This document shows positions 32,702 through 44,628 of a stretch of DNA of 64,000 nucleotides, one piece after another. Every line of letters begins with the position of its first letter. The first letter of the stretch is position 1. Position numbers and translations under genes: made by a program. The notes under the pieces were generated by a model, which was not told the DNA's origin, did not search any database, and worked only from the letters and a program-made list of their open reading frames with translations. The DNA is from Astragalus membranaceus (taxonomy: Eukaryota > Streptophyta > Magnoliopsida > Fabales > Fabaceae). Where the stretch lies: positions 74,194,818 to 74,258,817 of the forward strand of contig CM076846.1 in the NCBI GenBank assembly GCA_039519185.1, given 5' to 3'.

Positions 32702-35089
32702 TGTAACACCCTAAATATTTAATTAATTTATTTAATTAAGTATTTAGGAAATTAAATTAATTTGTTGGGTATGAGTTAATTAATTAAAATTTTATTAAAT
32801 TGTGGTGGTATTAGGAAAAGGAGGCGTCACTTGGATGAGCTGGGCTTAAGTGAAAAGCCCAAGCCCATGATCCAAGTGACATGCGAATAGCTAGTGAGGC
32901 TAGGGTTTGGTGCCTCATTTGCAAAAATTGAAAGAAAGAGCATAGAGAGAAGAGAGAAAGCGCCGTAGAGAGGAAAGGAGAGAAGAGAAGGCCGCGAGCA
33001 AGGAGGAGGAAGGGGCGTGATCTTGTTGCCGTGATTCTGTTCGTGACCGTCTCTAGGGCTTCTAATCTTCAAATTCGAGGTAAGGGGATGTCCTATCAAT
33101 TTCTATAATAGGTCCTATGATAGGTTTTAGGTAGTGATGGCCTAAATTGAACTATGATCATGAGTATGTTTGCGATTTCATGTTCTTGTTGTTGATATAT
33201 GCGTAATTTCATGTTCTAGTTGTTGATGTATGCGTGATTCCTTGTTTGTGTTTGGGATATTGTTGAATTTGATGTTTGATAGATGGTTTTTGATGATTGA
33301 ATATGCGCTCATGAGTTGTGGCAAATTGGTGTTATGGTTGGTCATGTGAAAATTTGAAGAAAATAATGTTGGTGCTGAAATTGTGTTGAATTTTGTTGCT
33401 GGAAGTGTCCTGGGCGCCAAGGGCGCCAGTGCGTGTTGCTGTGTGCGTGAGTGTGTGGAGCGCTAGGCGCTGGGTGCCCGTGTGCGTGTGTGCGTGTTGC
33501 GCCAAGGCGCTGGGCGCCCGTGTGTTGCGTGTTGCGTGTTGCGCTAAGGCGCTGGGCGCTGGGCGCCGTGTGGGTGTGTTGCGTTTTGCTGGGCGCTGGG
33601 CGCCAGGTGCCTGGGCGCTGGGCGCCCAGGGCGCCAGTTTTTCAGGATGTTCCCAAAATGTTTTCGAAAACTGTTTTCGCTATATCTTTAGACTCGGACA
33701 TCCGTTTTGAACGTTTCAAAAAGTGTTGGGAAGCTTTTTCAGTTGCCTATCTGTTTGTCCCATTTTTTAAAAATAAAAACTTATTATTTCTGAAGGTTGC
33801 TGGGGCGCCCAAGTGGCTGTCCCCTAGGGTCGTTGCTGTGATATTGAAAAATCGTTTTGGTGTCTTTAAAAATCCTCTTTTGCGTATGACCAGTGGCTTT
33901 AGCGTTTTAGTGTCAAAAGTGATGATTTTGACGATGATGCCCTCAGTGGCTAGTTAAATGACCGTTTTGCCCTTAGTGGCCAAGATTGTTGACAATGATG
34001 TGTAAATGACGATGATGCCCTCAGTGGCTAGTTAAATGACCGTTTTGACCTTAGTGGCCAAGATTGTTGATAATGATGTGTAAATGACGATGATGCCCTC
34101 AGTGGCTAGTTAAATGACCGTTTTGCCCTTAGTGGCCAATATTGTTGATAATGATGTGTAAATGACGATGATGCCCTTGGTGGTTAGTAAATGACGTTTT
34201 TGCCCTCAGTGGCTATTGTTCGAATTGATGATGTTGTGACTTAGTGACGATGAAACCCAGTGACGTTTGAGGCCCGAAAGGCTAAGTGATGTTGTTGTGA
34301 GTAATTGTGAATTGACAGGTGCTGTGCCTCTTGTGGGCAAATTGGTAAGTGATGGGTCACATAGTTGACCGTGATTGTGTGATTTGTGCGTGGTGCATTT
34401 TATAGTGTCTCATGCATCCCATACGCATAAACCCAGTGACGTTTTGAGGCCCAAAAGGCTAAGTGACGATGAGGCCATAATGGCTAAGCGACGTTTGTGA
34501 AAAGGTACCTCATGCATATGCCCGCGAGTGGGTTGCATTTCATATGCCTACATGACATAGTGATGAGTTTAAGTAGTGATGTAATTGATGATTGTGATGT
34601 AATTATTTTAGAGCTGTGACTTGACTTATTATTTATCATATGATTTATTATATGGATTGAATTGGACTCACCCTTCTGTTTGAATGTTACCCCTATGCGG
34701 TAACGTGCAGGTGATTGCGAGTGAAGGACTAGGTACCTTCACTATTTCGAGTCGAGTCGTCACGCTATGATACGTAGCACTCAGGGGGGGACGAAGTTAA
34801 TGTTATGAATGATTTCGGTTGTTATGTTTTGTTGACAATTCTGTTTTATTTTGTTATTCCGCTGCGTAGTTGGTTTTATTGACGTTAAGTTTTATTTGCG
34901 ATGATAACTGTGGTTTTTGAGACTCTCCTTTTAGTGACGTGCTACGTGATGCAGGATTTATTGTGTTTGAGCTGTTTTAATGAGAAGCATTATTTTATTG
35001 AAGTATGTGTTACATCCCTCGTGCGAAACAAATTTTTGAAAACTCTGATATTTTCCAATTAAATTAACGGGTAGAAAAGGGGTGTTACA
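32702..35089 (+). repeat. Element H 3' LTR, 2388 bases
   Basis: Complete LTR and the best reference for the family: GGCGCC island 33410-33640, GGAAAGCT module 33681-33740, three to four copies of a 60-75-base unit with GATGATGCCCTCAGTGGCTA (33930-34200), hairpins 34686-34704 and 34721-34742, G run 34784-34790, and end GGGGTGTTACA. Confidence 0.93.
33930..34200. repeat. 60-75-base tandem repeat in H 3' LTR
   Basis: Units run from GATGATGCCC through CTAGTTAAATGACCGTTTTG to TTGTTGATAATGATGTGTAA. Copy number is higher than in the 5' LTR (8870-9010), which explains part of the LTR length difference. Related units are at 50870-51090 and 56600-56830 in G. Confidence 0.8.
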
Positions 35090-35209
35090 CCTTCGCTTCC
35101 ACTTAACCTGCGCGAAAATTAATCTAAGTCATTGAAAAGGGAAAAAAGTTTTTAAAAGTTTTAAATCTCAATTCACCCCCCCTCTTGAGACTGAAGTCAC
35201 TTGGCAACA
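35090..35209 (+). repeat. Element B 3' LTR, last part
   Basis: Begins with the second CCTTC target copy (35090-35094) and ends CACTTGGCAACA. It matches the role of 45700-45759 in element A. Confidence 0.85.
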
Positions 35210-35388
35210 TCTTCTTCTTTCCCTTTATCTCTTTTATTTTCCTTGCAAGTTATTTTATTGCCTTATCGCTCTTATTCTAATCAAAACATTTTCTTTAGCG
35301 CTTTATTTTAAATACTTTATCTGTTAATCAGTATTTTTTTAATTTCACAATTCACCCCCCTCTTGTGTTTGAAGTCACTTGGTCAACA
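35210..35388 (+). repeat. Element A 5' LTR, last part
   Basis: Second TCTTC copy at 35210-35214, then sequence matching 45590-45759. It ends CACTTGGTCAACA. Confidence 0.9.
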
Positions 35389-35390
35389 AG

Positions 35391-35402
35391 TGGTACCAGA
35401 GC
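35391..35402 (+). other. Primer-binding site of element A
   Basis: TGGTACCAGAGC, one mismatch to the initiator-Met site, two bases after the LTR. Confidence 0.8.
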
Positions 35403-35440
35403 TAGACTCTTGGTAAAGACTAACTGTCTCAAGAGGCAAG

Positions 35441-35719
35441 ATGACTTCAAACAATGACTCTTTAAACAGACCCCCATCTTTCAATGGTGAAGAGTATGAT
35501 TATTGGAAAACAAGAATGAAAATTTTTATTGAAGGAGTAGATTGTGATATTTGGGATGCTGTCATAAATGGTCCATTTGTTCCCACTCATCTTGTTAAAG
35601 ATGAAATGGTGAACAAACCAAGATCCCTTTGGTCCAAAGATGATAAAAGAAAAGGTTCAATACAATTTGAAAGCTAAGAACATCATCACAACTGCGTTAA
35701 GCATCGATGAGTTCTATCG
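35441..35719 (+). pseudogene. Element A gag, 5' part
   Basis: Begins MTSNNDSLNRPPSFNGEEYD and continues YWKTRMKIFIEGVDCDIWDA, the N-terminal Gag domain of plant copia elements (the UBN2/DUF4219 type that forms the particle shell). One extra G near 35655 in a short A/G run shifts the frame; beyond it the other frame continues the Gag sequence up to the insertion of C at 35725. The Met lies 38 bases after the PBS, the usual position. The remainder of the gene is at 42541-43937. Confidence 0.85.
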
Positions 35720-35724
35720 CGTAT

Positions 35725-38127
35725 TGTAACACCCCGGTATTTTTTTTTTAAACATGTAAAAATACCCAGGTGCACCATCCCTAAATCATCAGAGATATAA
35801 AAATTCCTGCATAGATACTGAACACTGCAATATAGTTCTCGCTGAATAACAACAAAACAGTCTTAAATACAAATAAGACCGAACAGGTTCTCTGACCATA
35901 ACCTTCAGCAAACTATAGTGCTCAATATCATACAAGAAAGCGGAATAAAATACATAATGTTGTGATACACAGAATACAAGGGAACACATAAACTAAGCAC
36001 AACAGCTAAGTCTTCAGCAACCATCCAAGTACAACCTACTCGTGCTTCTTGGATCTCCTCTTTCCCTGTTTCTCTGTAAAACAACAACATTTAAACAATG
36101 AGATACAATCTCAGTGAGTTCTACCGAGACCCCTAACCACGCTCTCGGTTTATTTATAAAACCTTAACCTGGCAATCCTGTTATTGAATTGCAATTATTC
36201 ACTGGTAATTCGATATGAATTACAAACAATTATTAGTAATTCAATTAATGAATTACAAACATAACCTTTTAATATTTAGCACGTCACCAACTACTGCAAG
36301 CTTAGGTGAACCCCGCATAGCCAATAGGTGTACAAGTCCCAAAGGCAAAACATAACAACATAGGGGCCTAGGTCAAGGGCTCATGACTTCCCTCACCTAG
36401 TATGCTATTTCATAGGGGTCGTCACCCCGACTAGATATAATATATATATATATCGAGAATCATAGACCGGTTTAGATGAATACTTAATAAACATCCCGCA
36501 TCAGTTGCATAATTCAATAAATAGAACGTACCATAGACCGGTTTAGATGATTTAATAATCATCCCGCATCCTTCATACAATATCACTTAGGACTCAATGT
36601 CCGCTTTCTTTTCGATAAAAACATGTCCTCACACGTATACTATATTTCGGTATTTCGAAACAATCTATAACAGTTCATTTTGCCTTAAAAATAGAATATC
36701 CAGTTAGGCCTCTGAATAAGCTTTCCAACGCATCTTAGAACACCTCAATCGGGTTCCCGGATCAAAAGTTATCGCGAAACGAAGAACAGTGTTTGGTTGC
36801 TGAAAATCTGCAAAGTGGCGCGCGAGTAGCGCGTGGCGCGCAAGTGGGGCGCGAGCTGACAGTAGGATCTGTCAAGTGGCGCGCGAGTGGCGCGCGGCGC
36901 GCAAGTGGCGCGCGGCGCGCAAGTGGCGCGTGGACTGACAGTAAGGGGGGGTCTGTCAAGTGCAGAATTTGGCGGTTTCGCGCGAAAACCGCGATTCCGC
37001 TTAATTCCGATTCTCGTTCCGATTGAAAACAGATTTGACAACCATAAAAACAGTCCCAATCAAAGTCACACAATCAATCAAATCAATCAAAAACTCGTTG
37101 TAATTGAATTGTATCAAAACGCGACATATTTTCAAATAACGGTTTTCGTTTCAAAATCTCTCGAAATCAATTAACGTAAAAACTAACGATACACAAAAAC
37201 ATCCTAAGCGTGAGTAAAACTCACCCTTGAAGCGAGAGCCGATATCGAGCCAAAATCACCGAGACTTCAAAATCCCCAAACGCGAACCGAAAATCACCAA
37301 TCCGCTTTCAACTTCAATTCAAGCTTCCAATCCGCTTTCAATCTTCGTGGGGCTTTATTCTAATCACTCTTCAAACACTCGTACATCCGACCCGCGAGAA
37401 ATCTCAACTTTGACCTAAACACCAACAACTTGATCCTTAAGGTTCCAAGCTCATCCAAGAATCCAAAGCTTCCCAATCAACCATGAAGTACCCCAAATCA
37501 CTATTCATCATCCCCTAGCTCCATTTGCTCCTATTCACATAAGACCTCAAATTCAATTTCACCAAAACCTAACCTTTGATTCCTCTAAATGCTTCAAGAC
37601 TTTAATGATTAAGCTACCTAAACAACAATATGGTCTCTAATCAAGATTAACCTATCGAAATCAACACAAATTCGGATTCCCCCACAAAACCCTAAGAAAA
37701 CGAAATGCAAAAGGGAGAGGAAAATGGAACCTTAGCTTACCTAGCTTGGAAGGGTGGGAGGGGAAGCAAAGATGATGATGAAGATGATAGTTTGGGATGA
37801 TGGGTGGAGCTCCTCTTCTTCTTCTTCTTTTCCTCTTTCTCTTCCTTTCTCCTTTTCTCTTCTTTCCTTCTCTGCTTCTCGTTCTCCTCTTCCTTTCTTT
37901 CTTTAATTCTTTCCTTTTATATTAAGTGGTAATGTGGTCAAATGACCACATTGCCCTTAATCTCCAATTTCGATTCTAAATCTTCCTTGCCCCGAATTAA
38001 CCGGTTAACGATCCTAAGACAACCAATAATTATCTTTAGCACTCAATAATTTAACCAATTAAGTACTAAATTAACTCAATTGGGTTAACGTCCAATTAAT
38101 CCTATTAATTATTTTTAGGGTGTTACA
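35725..38127 (-). repeat. Element C left LTR (3' LTR in element sense)
   Basis: Contains, on the minus strand, the GCGCGC island (36815-36945), GGAAAGCT module (36705-36772), two CATAGACCGGTTTAGATGA units (36463 and 36530), the inverted repeat GGGGT/ACCCC near 36415, and the hairpin CACTGAGAT/ATCTCATTG (36096-36116). A CTT-rich run lies at 37810-37870. Confidence 0.9.
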
Positions 38128-38620
38128 TTCTCCCCAACTTGAAAGAATTTTGTCCTCAAAATTTGAACAAACATTCCTCGAGATGATAAATACGGATATC
38201 GAGTCCGCATATCGTCTTCCAATTTCTTAAGTTCGAATATAACAAGCTTCTTCTTTTATCGGCATAGATCTTCTGCCCAATCAGTGCACCAACTACAACA
38301 TTGGTCTTTCTTGGATGATACCTCACTCGAAGTCATAAGCAACGTACAACCTCATGCTACCTTCCTTCTTTTGACTAGCAACACTGGAACATCCCATGCA
38401 GACGTACCCGGTCGAATGAACTTCTTTGATATCAATTCTTTAAGTTGGGATTTCGATTCCTTTAATTCTAAGGGAGACATTCGACAAGGAACTATAGAGA
38501 TTGACCCGACACTCAGAATCCATGCTATTGAGAATTCTACCTCTCACTATGGAAGTACGGAAGAAACTTCATCCTTTATAACATACAGAAATTCATTCAC
38601 CAGTTGAATAGACGACAATC
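38128..38620 (-). pseudogene. Element C pol remnants (pol C-terminus and RT N-terminus)
   Basis: On the minus strand, 38380-38560 aligns base by base, with many changes, to 47405-47595 of element E. That region encodes the entry to reverse transcriptase (in E, PYRMSPLELKELKSQLEELI and WGALVLLVKK). At 38128-38210 the minus strand reads the pol C-terminus (WEDDMRTRYPYL) followed by the purine tract before the LTR. Stops and frameshifts prevent any product. The two pieces are directly joined, so about 3 kb of pol is deleted between them. Confidence 0.65.
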
Positions 38621-38715
38621 CTAAACACGGAAAGATGTTCATACTTCTCATAGGCAAACAAATAGATTCTACCACAAAATTTCTGTCTCGTATGACAAGT
38701 AGATAATTTTTGACA

Positions 38716-39825
38716 CTATGCTTGAGCTATAAAACAATGGGTTGCACTCGAATCATATAATATACTAACAGAGTTATTGAAAAGAGATCTCATACCCCTC
38801 AGTAGATTGTCCTTAGGTGTGATTGTCTGAGCATCCAAAGTGTTGATTCGTCCCTGCCTCGGAGCATCTGGTGTCCCTTTGAAACTCTTCTTCGCTGGGC
38901 ACTCATTTGCATAGTGGCCCTCTTCATTACAATAATAGCACCGATTTGTCCTCTGACGACACTCACCACGATGACGGTTTCCACATATAGCACAATTATT
39001 GAAGTTGGAGGGATCCACTGATTGCACCTGCTTCCCCTTGTAATCGTCCTCCGTGAATTGCCTGCTTGGAGTAGAAGATTCAGCAACTTTCTTCTTACCC
39101 CTCAAATAATCTTTCCTTTCGGCATACATTTTCCTCAGATCCTCCTCAGCAACATATGCCTGTTGTACTAAGGCAGGATAATTAACCAGAGTGTAAGAAC
39201 TGAGGCCTTGGCTCACATCCGCTCGGAGACCTTCTTTGAACATTTGCATCTTCCACATATCATTTGGGGCGTACCTCCCCAACTCATAGAACTGAGATAG
39301 TCTTTCAAATTTTGCAGCATATTCCCCAACAGACAAGTCACCTTGCTTAAGATTTACAAACTCTGCCTGCTTGCTTAGCTTCTTCACCGAAGGGAAATAT
39401 TGCTTCAGAAACAATTCCTTGAAGTTGTCCCAAGTGAGGGGAGTTCCTTGGAGTTCCTTCATTTGCCTTGCATTACACCACCAGGTGTGGGCATCTTCAT
39501 TGAGCACATTTGCCGCACATATTACCTTCTCTTCTTCTCCGCATTGTAAGGTTTGAAAAATTTTCTCCATTGAATCAATCCAATAATAGGCAGTCATTGG
39601 ATCCGATCCTCCCTTGTAAGTCGGGGGCTTCATCTTTTGAAATTGGAAATATGTCCGGTTAGGATCTTCTTGATGAGGTTGGAAATTGGGCTGTTGCAGA
39701 CCCATTTGGTCATGCTGCATTTGCAACATATCCTGCATCATCTTCTGCTGATTCTCAATGACAGTCTGCATCCATTCGAAATGTGGATCAACAGGAGGAG
39801 GAACGCCTCTACCTCTTCTGGCCAT
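38716..39825 (-). CDS. Gag of element C (Tekay-type), intact frame
   Basis: 369 residues from MARRGRGVPPPVDPHFEW; the frame is open for 37 codons upstream, but homologues of this type start at MARRGRG, about 120 bases from the PBS. Gag core: FQKMKPPTYKGGSDPMTAYY through FKELFLKQYFPSVKKLSKQA and QGDLSVGEYAAKFERLSQFY. Two knuckles follow: CAICGNRHRGEC (shortened spacing) and CYYCNEEGHYANEC (canonical). The frame then enters protease (ILYDSSATHCFIA), where the active-site Gly of the D-S/T-G triad is Ser, and stops. Gag packages element RNA in the cytoplasm. With no polymerase of its own, the element could move only if helped by a relative. Confidence 0.85.
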   Translation of the reverse strand: MARRGRGVPPPVDPHFEWMQTVIENQQKMMQDMLQMQHDQMGLQQPNFQPHQEDPNRTYFQFQKMKPPTYKGGSDPMTAYYWIDSMEKIFQTLQCGEEEKVICAANVLNEDAHTWWCNARQMKELQGTPLTWDNFKELFLKQYFPSVKKLSKQAEFVNLKQGDLSVGEYAAKFERLSQFYELGRYAPNDMWKMQMFKEGLRADVSQGLSSYTLVNYPALVQQAYVAEEDLRKMYAERKDYLRGKKKVAESSTPSRQFTEDDYKGKQVQSVDPSNFNNCAICGNRHRGECRQRTNRCYYCNEEGHYANECPAKKSFKGTPDAPRQGRINTLDAQTITPKDNLLRGMRSLFNNSVSILYDSSATHCFIAQA

Positions 39826-39945
39826 GATTCTGCGAAATATGCACAAAGTATTAAGTTGATCAAGCTCAATGTCTAATAGCATACTAAGAAAATCACGACT
39901 GGAGAAAGCAAAGACCCTAAAAGCTAAGTCCGACAAGGTCGAACC

Positions 39946-39957
39946 GCTCTGATACCA
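39946..39957 (-). other. Primer-binding site of element C (tRNA-iMet)
   Basis: Minus strand TGGTATCAGAGC, two bases from the right LTR. Confidence 0.9.
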
Positions 39958-39959
39958 AC

Positions 39960-42535
39960 TGTAACACCCCGGTATTTTTTTTTTAACACGTAAAAATACC
40001 CAGGTGCACCATCCCTAAATCATCATAGATATAAAAATTCCTGCATAGATACTGAACACTGCAATATAGTTCTCGCTGAATAACAACAAAACAGTCTTAA
40101 ATACAAATAAGACCGAACAGGTTCTCTGACCATAACCTTCAGCAAACTATAGTGGTCAATATCATACAAGAAAGAGGAATAAAATACATAATGTTGTGAT
40201 ACACAGAATACAAGGGAAAACATAAACTAAGCACAACAGCTAAGTCTTCAGCAACCATCCAAGTACAACCTACTCGTGCTTCTTGGATCTCCTCTTTCCC
40301 TGTTTCTCTGTAAAACAACAACATTTAAACAATGAGATACAATCTCAGTGAGTTCTACCGAGACCCCTAACCACGCTCTCGGTTTATTTATAAAACCTTA
40401 ACCTGGCAATCCTGTTATTGAATTGCAATTATTCACTGGTAATTCGATATGAATTACAAACAATTATTAGTAATTCAATTAATGAATTACAAACATAACC
40501 TTTTAATATTTAGCACGTCACCAACTACCGCAAGCTTAGGTGAACCCCGCATAGCCAATAGGTGTACAATTCCCAAAGGCAAAACATAACAACATAGGGG
40601 CCTAGGTCAAGGGCTCATGACTTCCCTCACCTAGTATGCTATTTCATAGGGGTCGTCACCCCGACTAGATATAATATATATATCGAGAATCATAGACCGG
40701 TTTAGATGAATACTTAATAAACATCCCGCGTCAATTACATAGTTCAATAAATAGAACGTACCATAGACCGGTTTAGATGATTTAACAATCATCCCGCGTC
40801 ATTTATACAATATCACATAGGACTCATAGTCCGTTTTCTTTTCGATAAAAACATTAAGTCCACACTCGTTCTCGCATACTAACTCGACACTTTTCAACAT
40901 AATTTTCAATATCAAAAACAGTTCATTTTGCCTTAAAAATAGAATAGTCAGTTAGGCCTCTGAATAAGCTTTCCAACGCATCTTAGAACACCTCAATCGG
41001 GTTCCCGGGTCAAAAGTTATCGCGAAACGAAAAACAGTGTTTGGTTGCTGAAATTCTGCCAATTGGCGCGCGAGTGGCGCGTGGCGCGCAAACGGCGCGC
41101 GAACAGACAGCAGGTTCTGCCAACTGGCGCGCGAGTGGCGCGTGGCGCGCAAACGGGGCGCAAACAGACAGCAGGGGGGTCTGTCAAGGGCAGATTTTAG
41201 CGTTTTCGCGCGAAAACCGCGATTCTGCTCAATTCCGATTTTCGTTCCGATTGAAAACAGATTTGACAACCATAAAAACAGTCCCAATCAAAGTCACACA
41301 ATCAATCTATCCAATCAAAAACTCAATCAAAACGGATTTTACCAAAATACGACATATTCCGAAATAACGGTTTTTGACCCAAGATTTCTCGAACGATTCT
41401 CGTTTCGACCGAAAACAGCCCAAGCAATCACAACATCACATAAGAATTCAACATTTCACAATCAATCAAATCATCAAAAACTCATTGTAAACGAATTGTA
41501 TCAAAACGCGACATATTTTCAAATAACGGTTTTTATCTCAAAATCACTCGAAATCAATAAACGTAAAAATTATCGAAACACAAAAACATCCTAAGCGCGA
41601 GTAAAACTCACCCTTGAAGCGAGAGCCGATATCGAGCCAAAATCACCGAGACTTCAAAATCCCCAAACGCGAACCGAAAATCACCAATCCGCTTTCAACT
41701 TCAATTCAAGCTTCCAATCCGCTTTCAATCTTCGTGGGACTTTATTCTAATCACTCTTCAAACACTCGTACATCCGACCCGCGAGAAATCTCATCTTTGA
41801 CCTAAACACCAACAACTTGATCCTTAAGGTTCCAAGCTCATCCAAGAATCCAAAGCTTCCCAATCAACCATGAAGTACCCCAAATCACTATTCATCATCC
41901 CCTAGCTCCATTTGCTCCTATTCACATAAGACCTCAAATTCAATTTCACCAAAACCTAACCTTTGATTCCTCTAAATGCTTCAAGACTTTAATGATTAAG
42001 CTACCCAAACAACAATATGGTCTCTAATCAAGATTAACCTATCGAAATCAACACAAATTCGGATTCCCCCACAAAACCCTAAGAAAACGAAATGCAAAAG
42101 GGAGAGGAAAATGGAACCTTAGCTTACCTAGCTTGGAAGGGTAGGAGGGGAAGCAAAGATGATGATGAAGATGATAGTTTGGGATGATGGGTGGAGCTCC
42201 TCTTCTTCTTCTTCTTCTTCTTCTTCTTTTCCTCTTTCTCTTCCTTTCTCCTTTTCTCTTCTTTCCTTCTCTGCTTCTCGTTCTCCTCTTCTTTTCTTTC
42301 TTTAATTCTTTCCTTTCTTTCCTTTTATATTAAGTGGTAATGTGGTCAAATGACCACATTGCCCTTAATCTCCAGTTTCGATTCTAAATCTTCCTTGCCC
42401 CGAATTAACCGGTTAACGATCCTAAGACAACCAATAATTATCTTTAGCACTCAATAATTTAACCAATTAAGTACTAAATTAACTCAATTGGGTTAACGTC
42501 CAATTAATCCTATTAATTATTTTTAGGGTGTTACA
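39960..42535 (-). repeat. Element C right LTR (5' LTR in element sense)
   Basis: Same order as the left LTR: hairpin 40330-40350, GGAAAGCT module 40953-41020, GCGCGC island 41065-41180, CTT microsatellite 42200-42230. It is longer because of an extra segment at about 41320-41500. Confidence 0.9.
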
Positions 42536-42540
42536 CGTAT

Positions 42541-43937
42541 CACATTGTAAAACCTCCAAGGAAATGTGGGACGCCCTTCAAGTGACCCATGAAGGTACTA
42601 CCGAGGTCAAAAGGGCTAGAATGAACACATTAACTCATGAGTATGAGCTATTTAGGATGAAACCGGGTGAATCCATCCAAGAACTAAACAAACATTTCGT
42701 CCATATAGTTAACCATCTCAGAGGCCTTGGAAAATCTTTCAAAAATGAGGATTTGACCAATAAAGTGCTACGATACCTAAATAGAAGCTGGCAACCGAAA
42801 GTGACAGCTATTTCGGAATCTAAAGTTTTATCTTCTATGGATTTAACCACTTTGTTTGGTAAACTGCAGGAACATGAGCTCGAACTAAATCGACTCATTG
42901 AAAGGGAGGAAGGTGAAAAGAAAAAGAAAGGACTTGCTCTAAAAGCATGTATCAAAGAAAGTGACACGGAAGATTATGATAGCTCCAATGAAAGTGATGA
43001 AGACATGAGTGTAATGGTTCGAAGTTTCAAAAAGTTCATGAGGTATAAAGGTAAACCAAAATCATTTTCTAATCCTCAAAGCAAAAATGAGGAAGGAACT
43101 TCCTTCAACCCAACATGTTATAAATGTGGTAAAAAGGGGCACATAAAGCCGGATTGTCCTCAAAGTCAAAAATATGAGAAACCGGATAGAGATCTTCGAA
43201 AGAAATCAAAAAGAAAAAGAGAGTATATCGCTTGGGATGAAAATGATATGGAATCATCCGATGAATCCGAAAATGAGGTAGCAAAACTATGTCTCATGGC
43301 AAAGCATGAGGAAGATGAGGTAAACTCCGTTGAAACTGAACCTGATTTAACTTACGATGAGTTGCTTAGTACTGGTGAAGAACTAAATAACGAGTCAACT
43401 AAACTTAGAAAAATTGTTTCCACTTCTAAGAAAACTATTTCCACTCTTCAATCTAAAATCGAAACTTTAAACAAGGAAATAGAGATTCTTAAAGAGAAAC
43501 AAATTTTTGTAAGTGAAGTCTCCTCTTGCAACTCTTATAAAAATCAAAAGGAGCATATTCCCAAGTGTGAAGAGTGCAATATTTTGAAAAATAAAATTGA
43601 TGATTTGCACAACACTCTTGCAAAATTCACCATGGGAAGAGACAATCTAAATATCATTTTGGGAAATCAATGGGGAACTTATGATAAAGCTGGTTTGTGC
43701 TATCAACAAAAGATTCATGAAAAATCTTTCAAAAAGTTTTTTAGTCCCAACATCACATCTAGTAGCCCGTTTGTGAAATGTCACTATTGTGGTAGAAAAG
43801 GTCATACATCTTCTATTTGTAATGCAAGAAAGAACTTTGGTGTAAATGACAAAAGGAAGTGGATTCCAAAGGGCACAATTCTCAAGACTAACCCAAAAGG
43901 ACCCAAAATTGTTTGGGTACCAAAAGCCAAAAATTGA
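42541..43937 (+). pseudogene. Element A gag, 3' part
   Basis: Continues the copia Gag after the second CGTAT: HCKTSKEMWDALQVTHEGT, then MNTLTHEYELFRMKPGESI. A CCHC knuckle lies at 43116-43157 (CYKCGKKGHIKPDC). An acidic/lysine-rich stretch and a coiled coil near 43390-43510 (LQSKIETLNKEIEILKEK) follow, then a second knuckle at 43779-43820 (CHYCGRKGHTSSIC). It ends with a stop at 43935-43937. A long Gag with a coiled coil fits Sireviruses. This part is uninterrupted for 460 codons, but the gene as a whole is broken by C and by the upstream frameshift. Confidence 0.85.
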
Positions 43938-43969
43938 TTTTGTGTTGTAGGTGTGCTTGAAGGCCAAAA

Positions 43970-44118
43970 AACTGAAATTGGTATCTTGATAGTGGTCATT
44001 TGAAGCACATGAAGGAGGATAAAAGAAATTTCTCCTTTTCATCAACTAAAATGTGGCTATGTTTCATGTGGGGACATATTTTAAAGTTCTTCTTCAAAAA
44101 GGGAGTTGCAAATTGATT
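43970..44118 (+). pseudogene. Element A protease/pre-integrase remnant
   Basis: In a different frame from gag, the sequence reads WYLDSG followed by KHM and DKRNF, the conserved copia block after gag. It runs about 45 codons to a stop. The rest of pol is deleted and non-coding 3' sequence with G-rich tracts (44180-44370) follows. Confidence 0.6.
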
Positions 44119-44356
44119 TTTACTTATCATTTGAATATATGCCTTGACATGATTTATTTTTCCCGCTTTTTGATAATGCCAAAAGGAGGAGAGGTATGTG
44201 ATTTGCATGTTTCAGGGGGAGCATTTGTTTTAATGCTTGCATATTGAAAGGGGGAGTATAATCTGCGCTTATCTCTGATATATACACTGTTTCTAAATAT
44301 TTCTATCCTAACCCTTTCATTGAGCAAATTCCCTCCTAAAGATGTTTGTCATCATC

Positions 44357-44370
44357 AAAAAGGGGGAAAA
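44357..44370 (+). other. Polypurine tract of element A
   Basis: AAAAAGGGGGAAAA directly before the 3' LTR start TGTGAATATA. It is preceded by GTCATCATC, a combination frequent at the 3' end of Sirevirus internal regions. Confidence 0.75.
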
Positions 44371-44628
44371 TGTGAATATATGCCTTGACAGGAATAATTT
44401 TGTTTTGATGATTGACAAAAGAAGTTCAAAAAGGACAAGACGGCAAAAAGCGGAAAATGAGATCAAGCTTTCAAGTCAAGAGTTGTTTATCGTATAGTGC
44501 GTGTTAGGATATTTTGTAAGTGGAAACAAAGCTCTCTATAATAAATCACACACTCACAATATTTTTCTTGCATGAAAATAATTTTTAAACAAATCTCATG
44601 CATGCACAATGTTTTTAGAAACAAACAT

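Larger units (their letters stand above)
7625..35089 (+). mobile_element. Element H: full-length Tekay-type Ty3/gypsy, split by I
   Basis: Begins TGTAACACCC and ends GGTGTTACA, flanked by CCTTC at 7620-7624 and 35090-35094. Its parts are 5' LTR 7625-9244 plus 27574-28207, tRNA-Met PBS, gag-pol 28319-32689, polypurine tract, and 3' LTR 32702-35089 (2388 bases). The polyprotein order is Gag, CCHC, protease, reverse transcriptase, RNase H, integrase, C-terminal chromodomain-like segment, which defines a chromovirus. The two LTRs differ by indels in tandem repeats. Two in-frame stops and a changed reverse-transcriptase active site make it inactive. Confidence 0.92.
664..35209 (+). mobile_element. 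Element B: Ty1/copia, rearranged, split by D and H
   Basis: Starts with TGTAGATATC and ends with TTGGCAACA. It is flanked by identical TCTTC copies at 659-663 and 35210-35214. Removing it restores the element A LTR exactly as seen near 45580, which proves the insertion. Its LTRs resemble those of A (AATCGATT array, TATA box, similar 3' end), so the two belong to related families. The copy is defective: the 5' LTR lacks its second half, and the internal part is about 0.9 kb with an inverted gag fragment. Its 3' LTR is interrupted by LTR D and by the full-length gypsy element H. Confidence 0.85.
35725..42535 (-). mobile_element. Element C: internally deleted Tekay-type gypsy, minus strand
   Basis: TGTAACACCCCGGT to GGGTGTTACA, 6811 bases, flanked by CGTAT at 35720-35724 and 42536-42540. 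LTRs 35725-38127 (2403) and 39960-42535 (2576); internal region only 1.8 kb, with gag, a decayed piece of reverse transcriptase and the last few codons of pol. Protease beyond its first residues, most of reverse transcriptase, RNase H and integrase are gone. It is the same LTR family as E, although the LTRs differ by indels. Confidence 0.92.
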
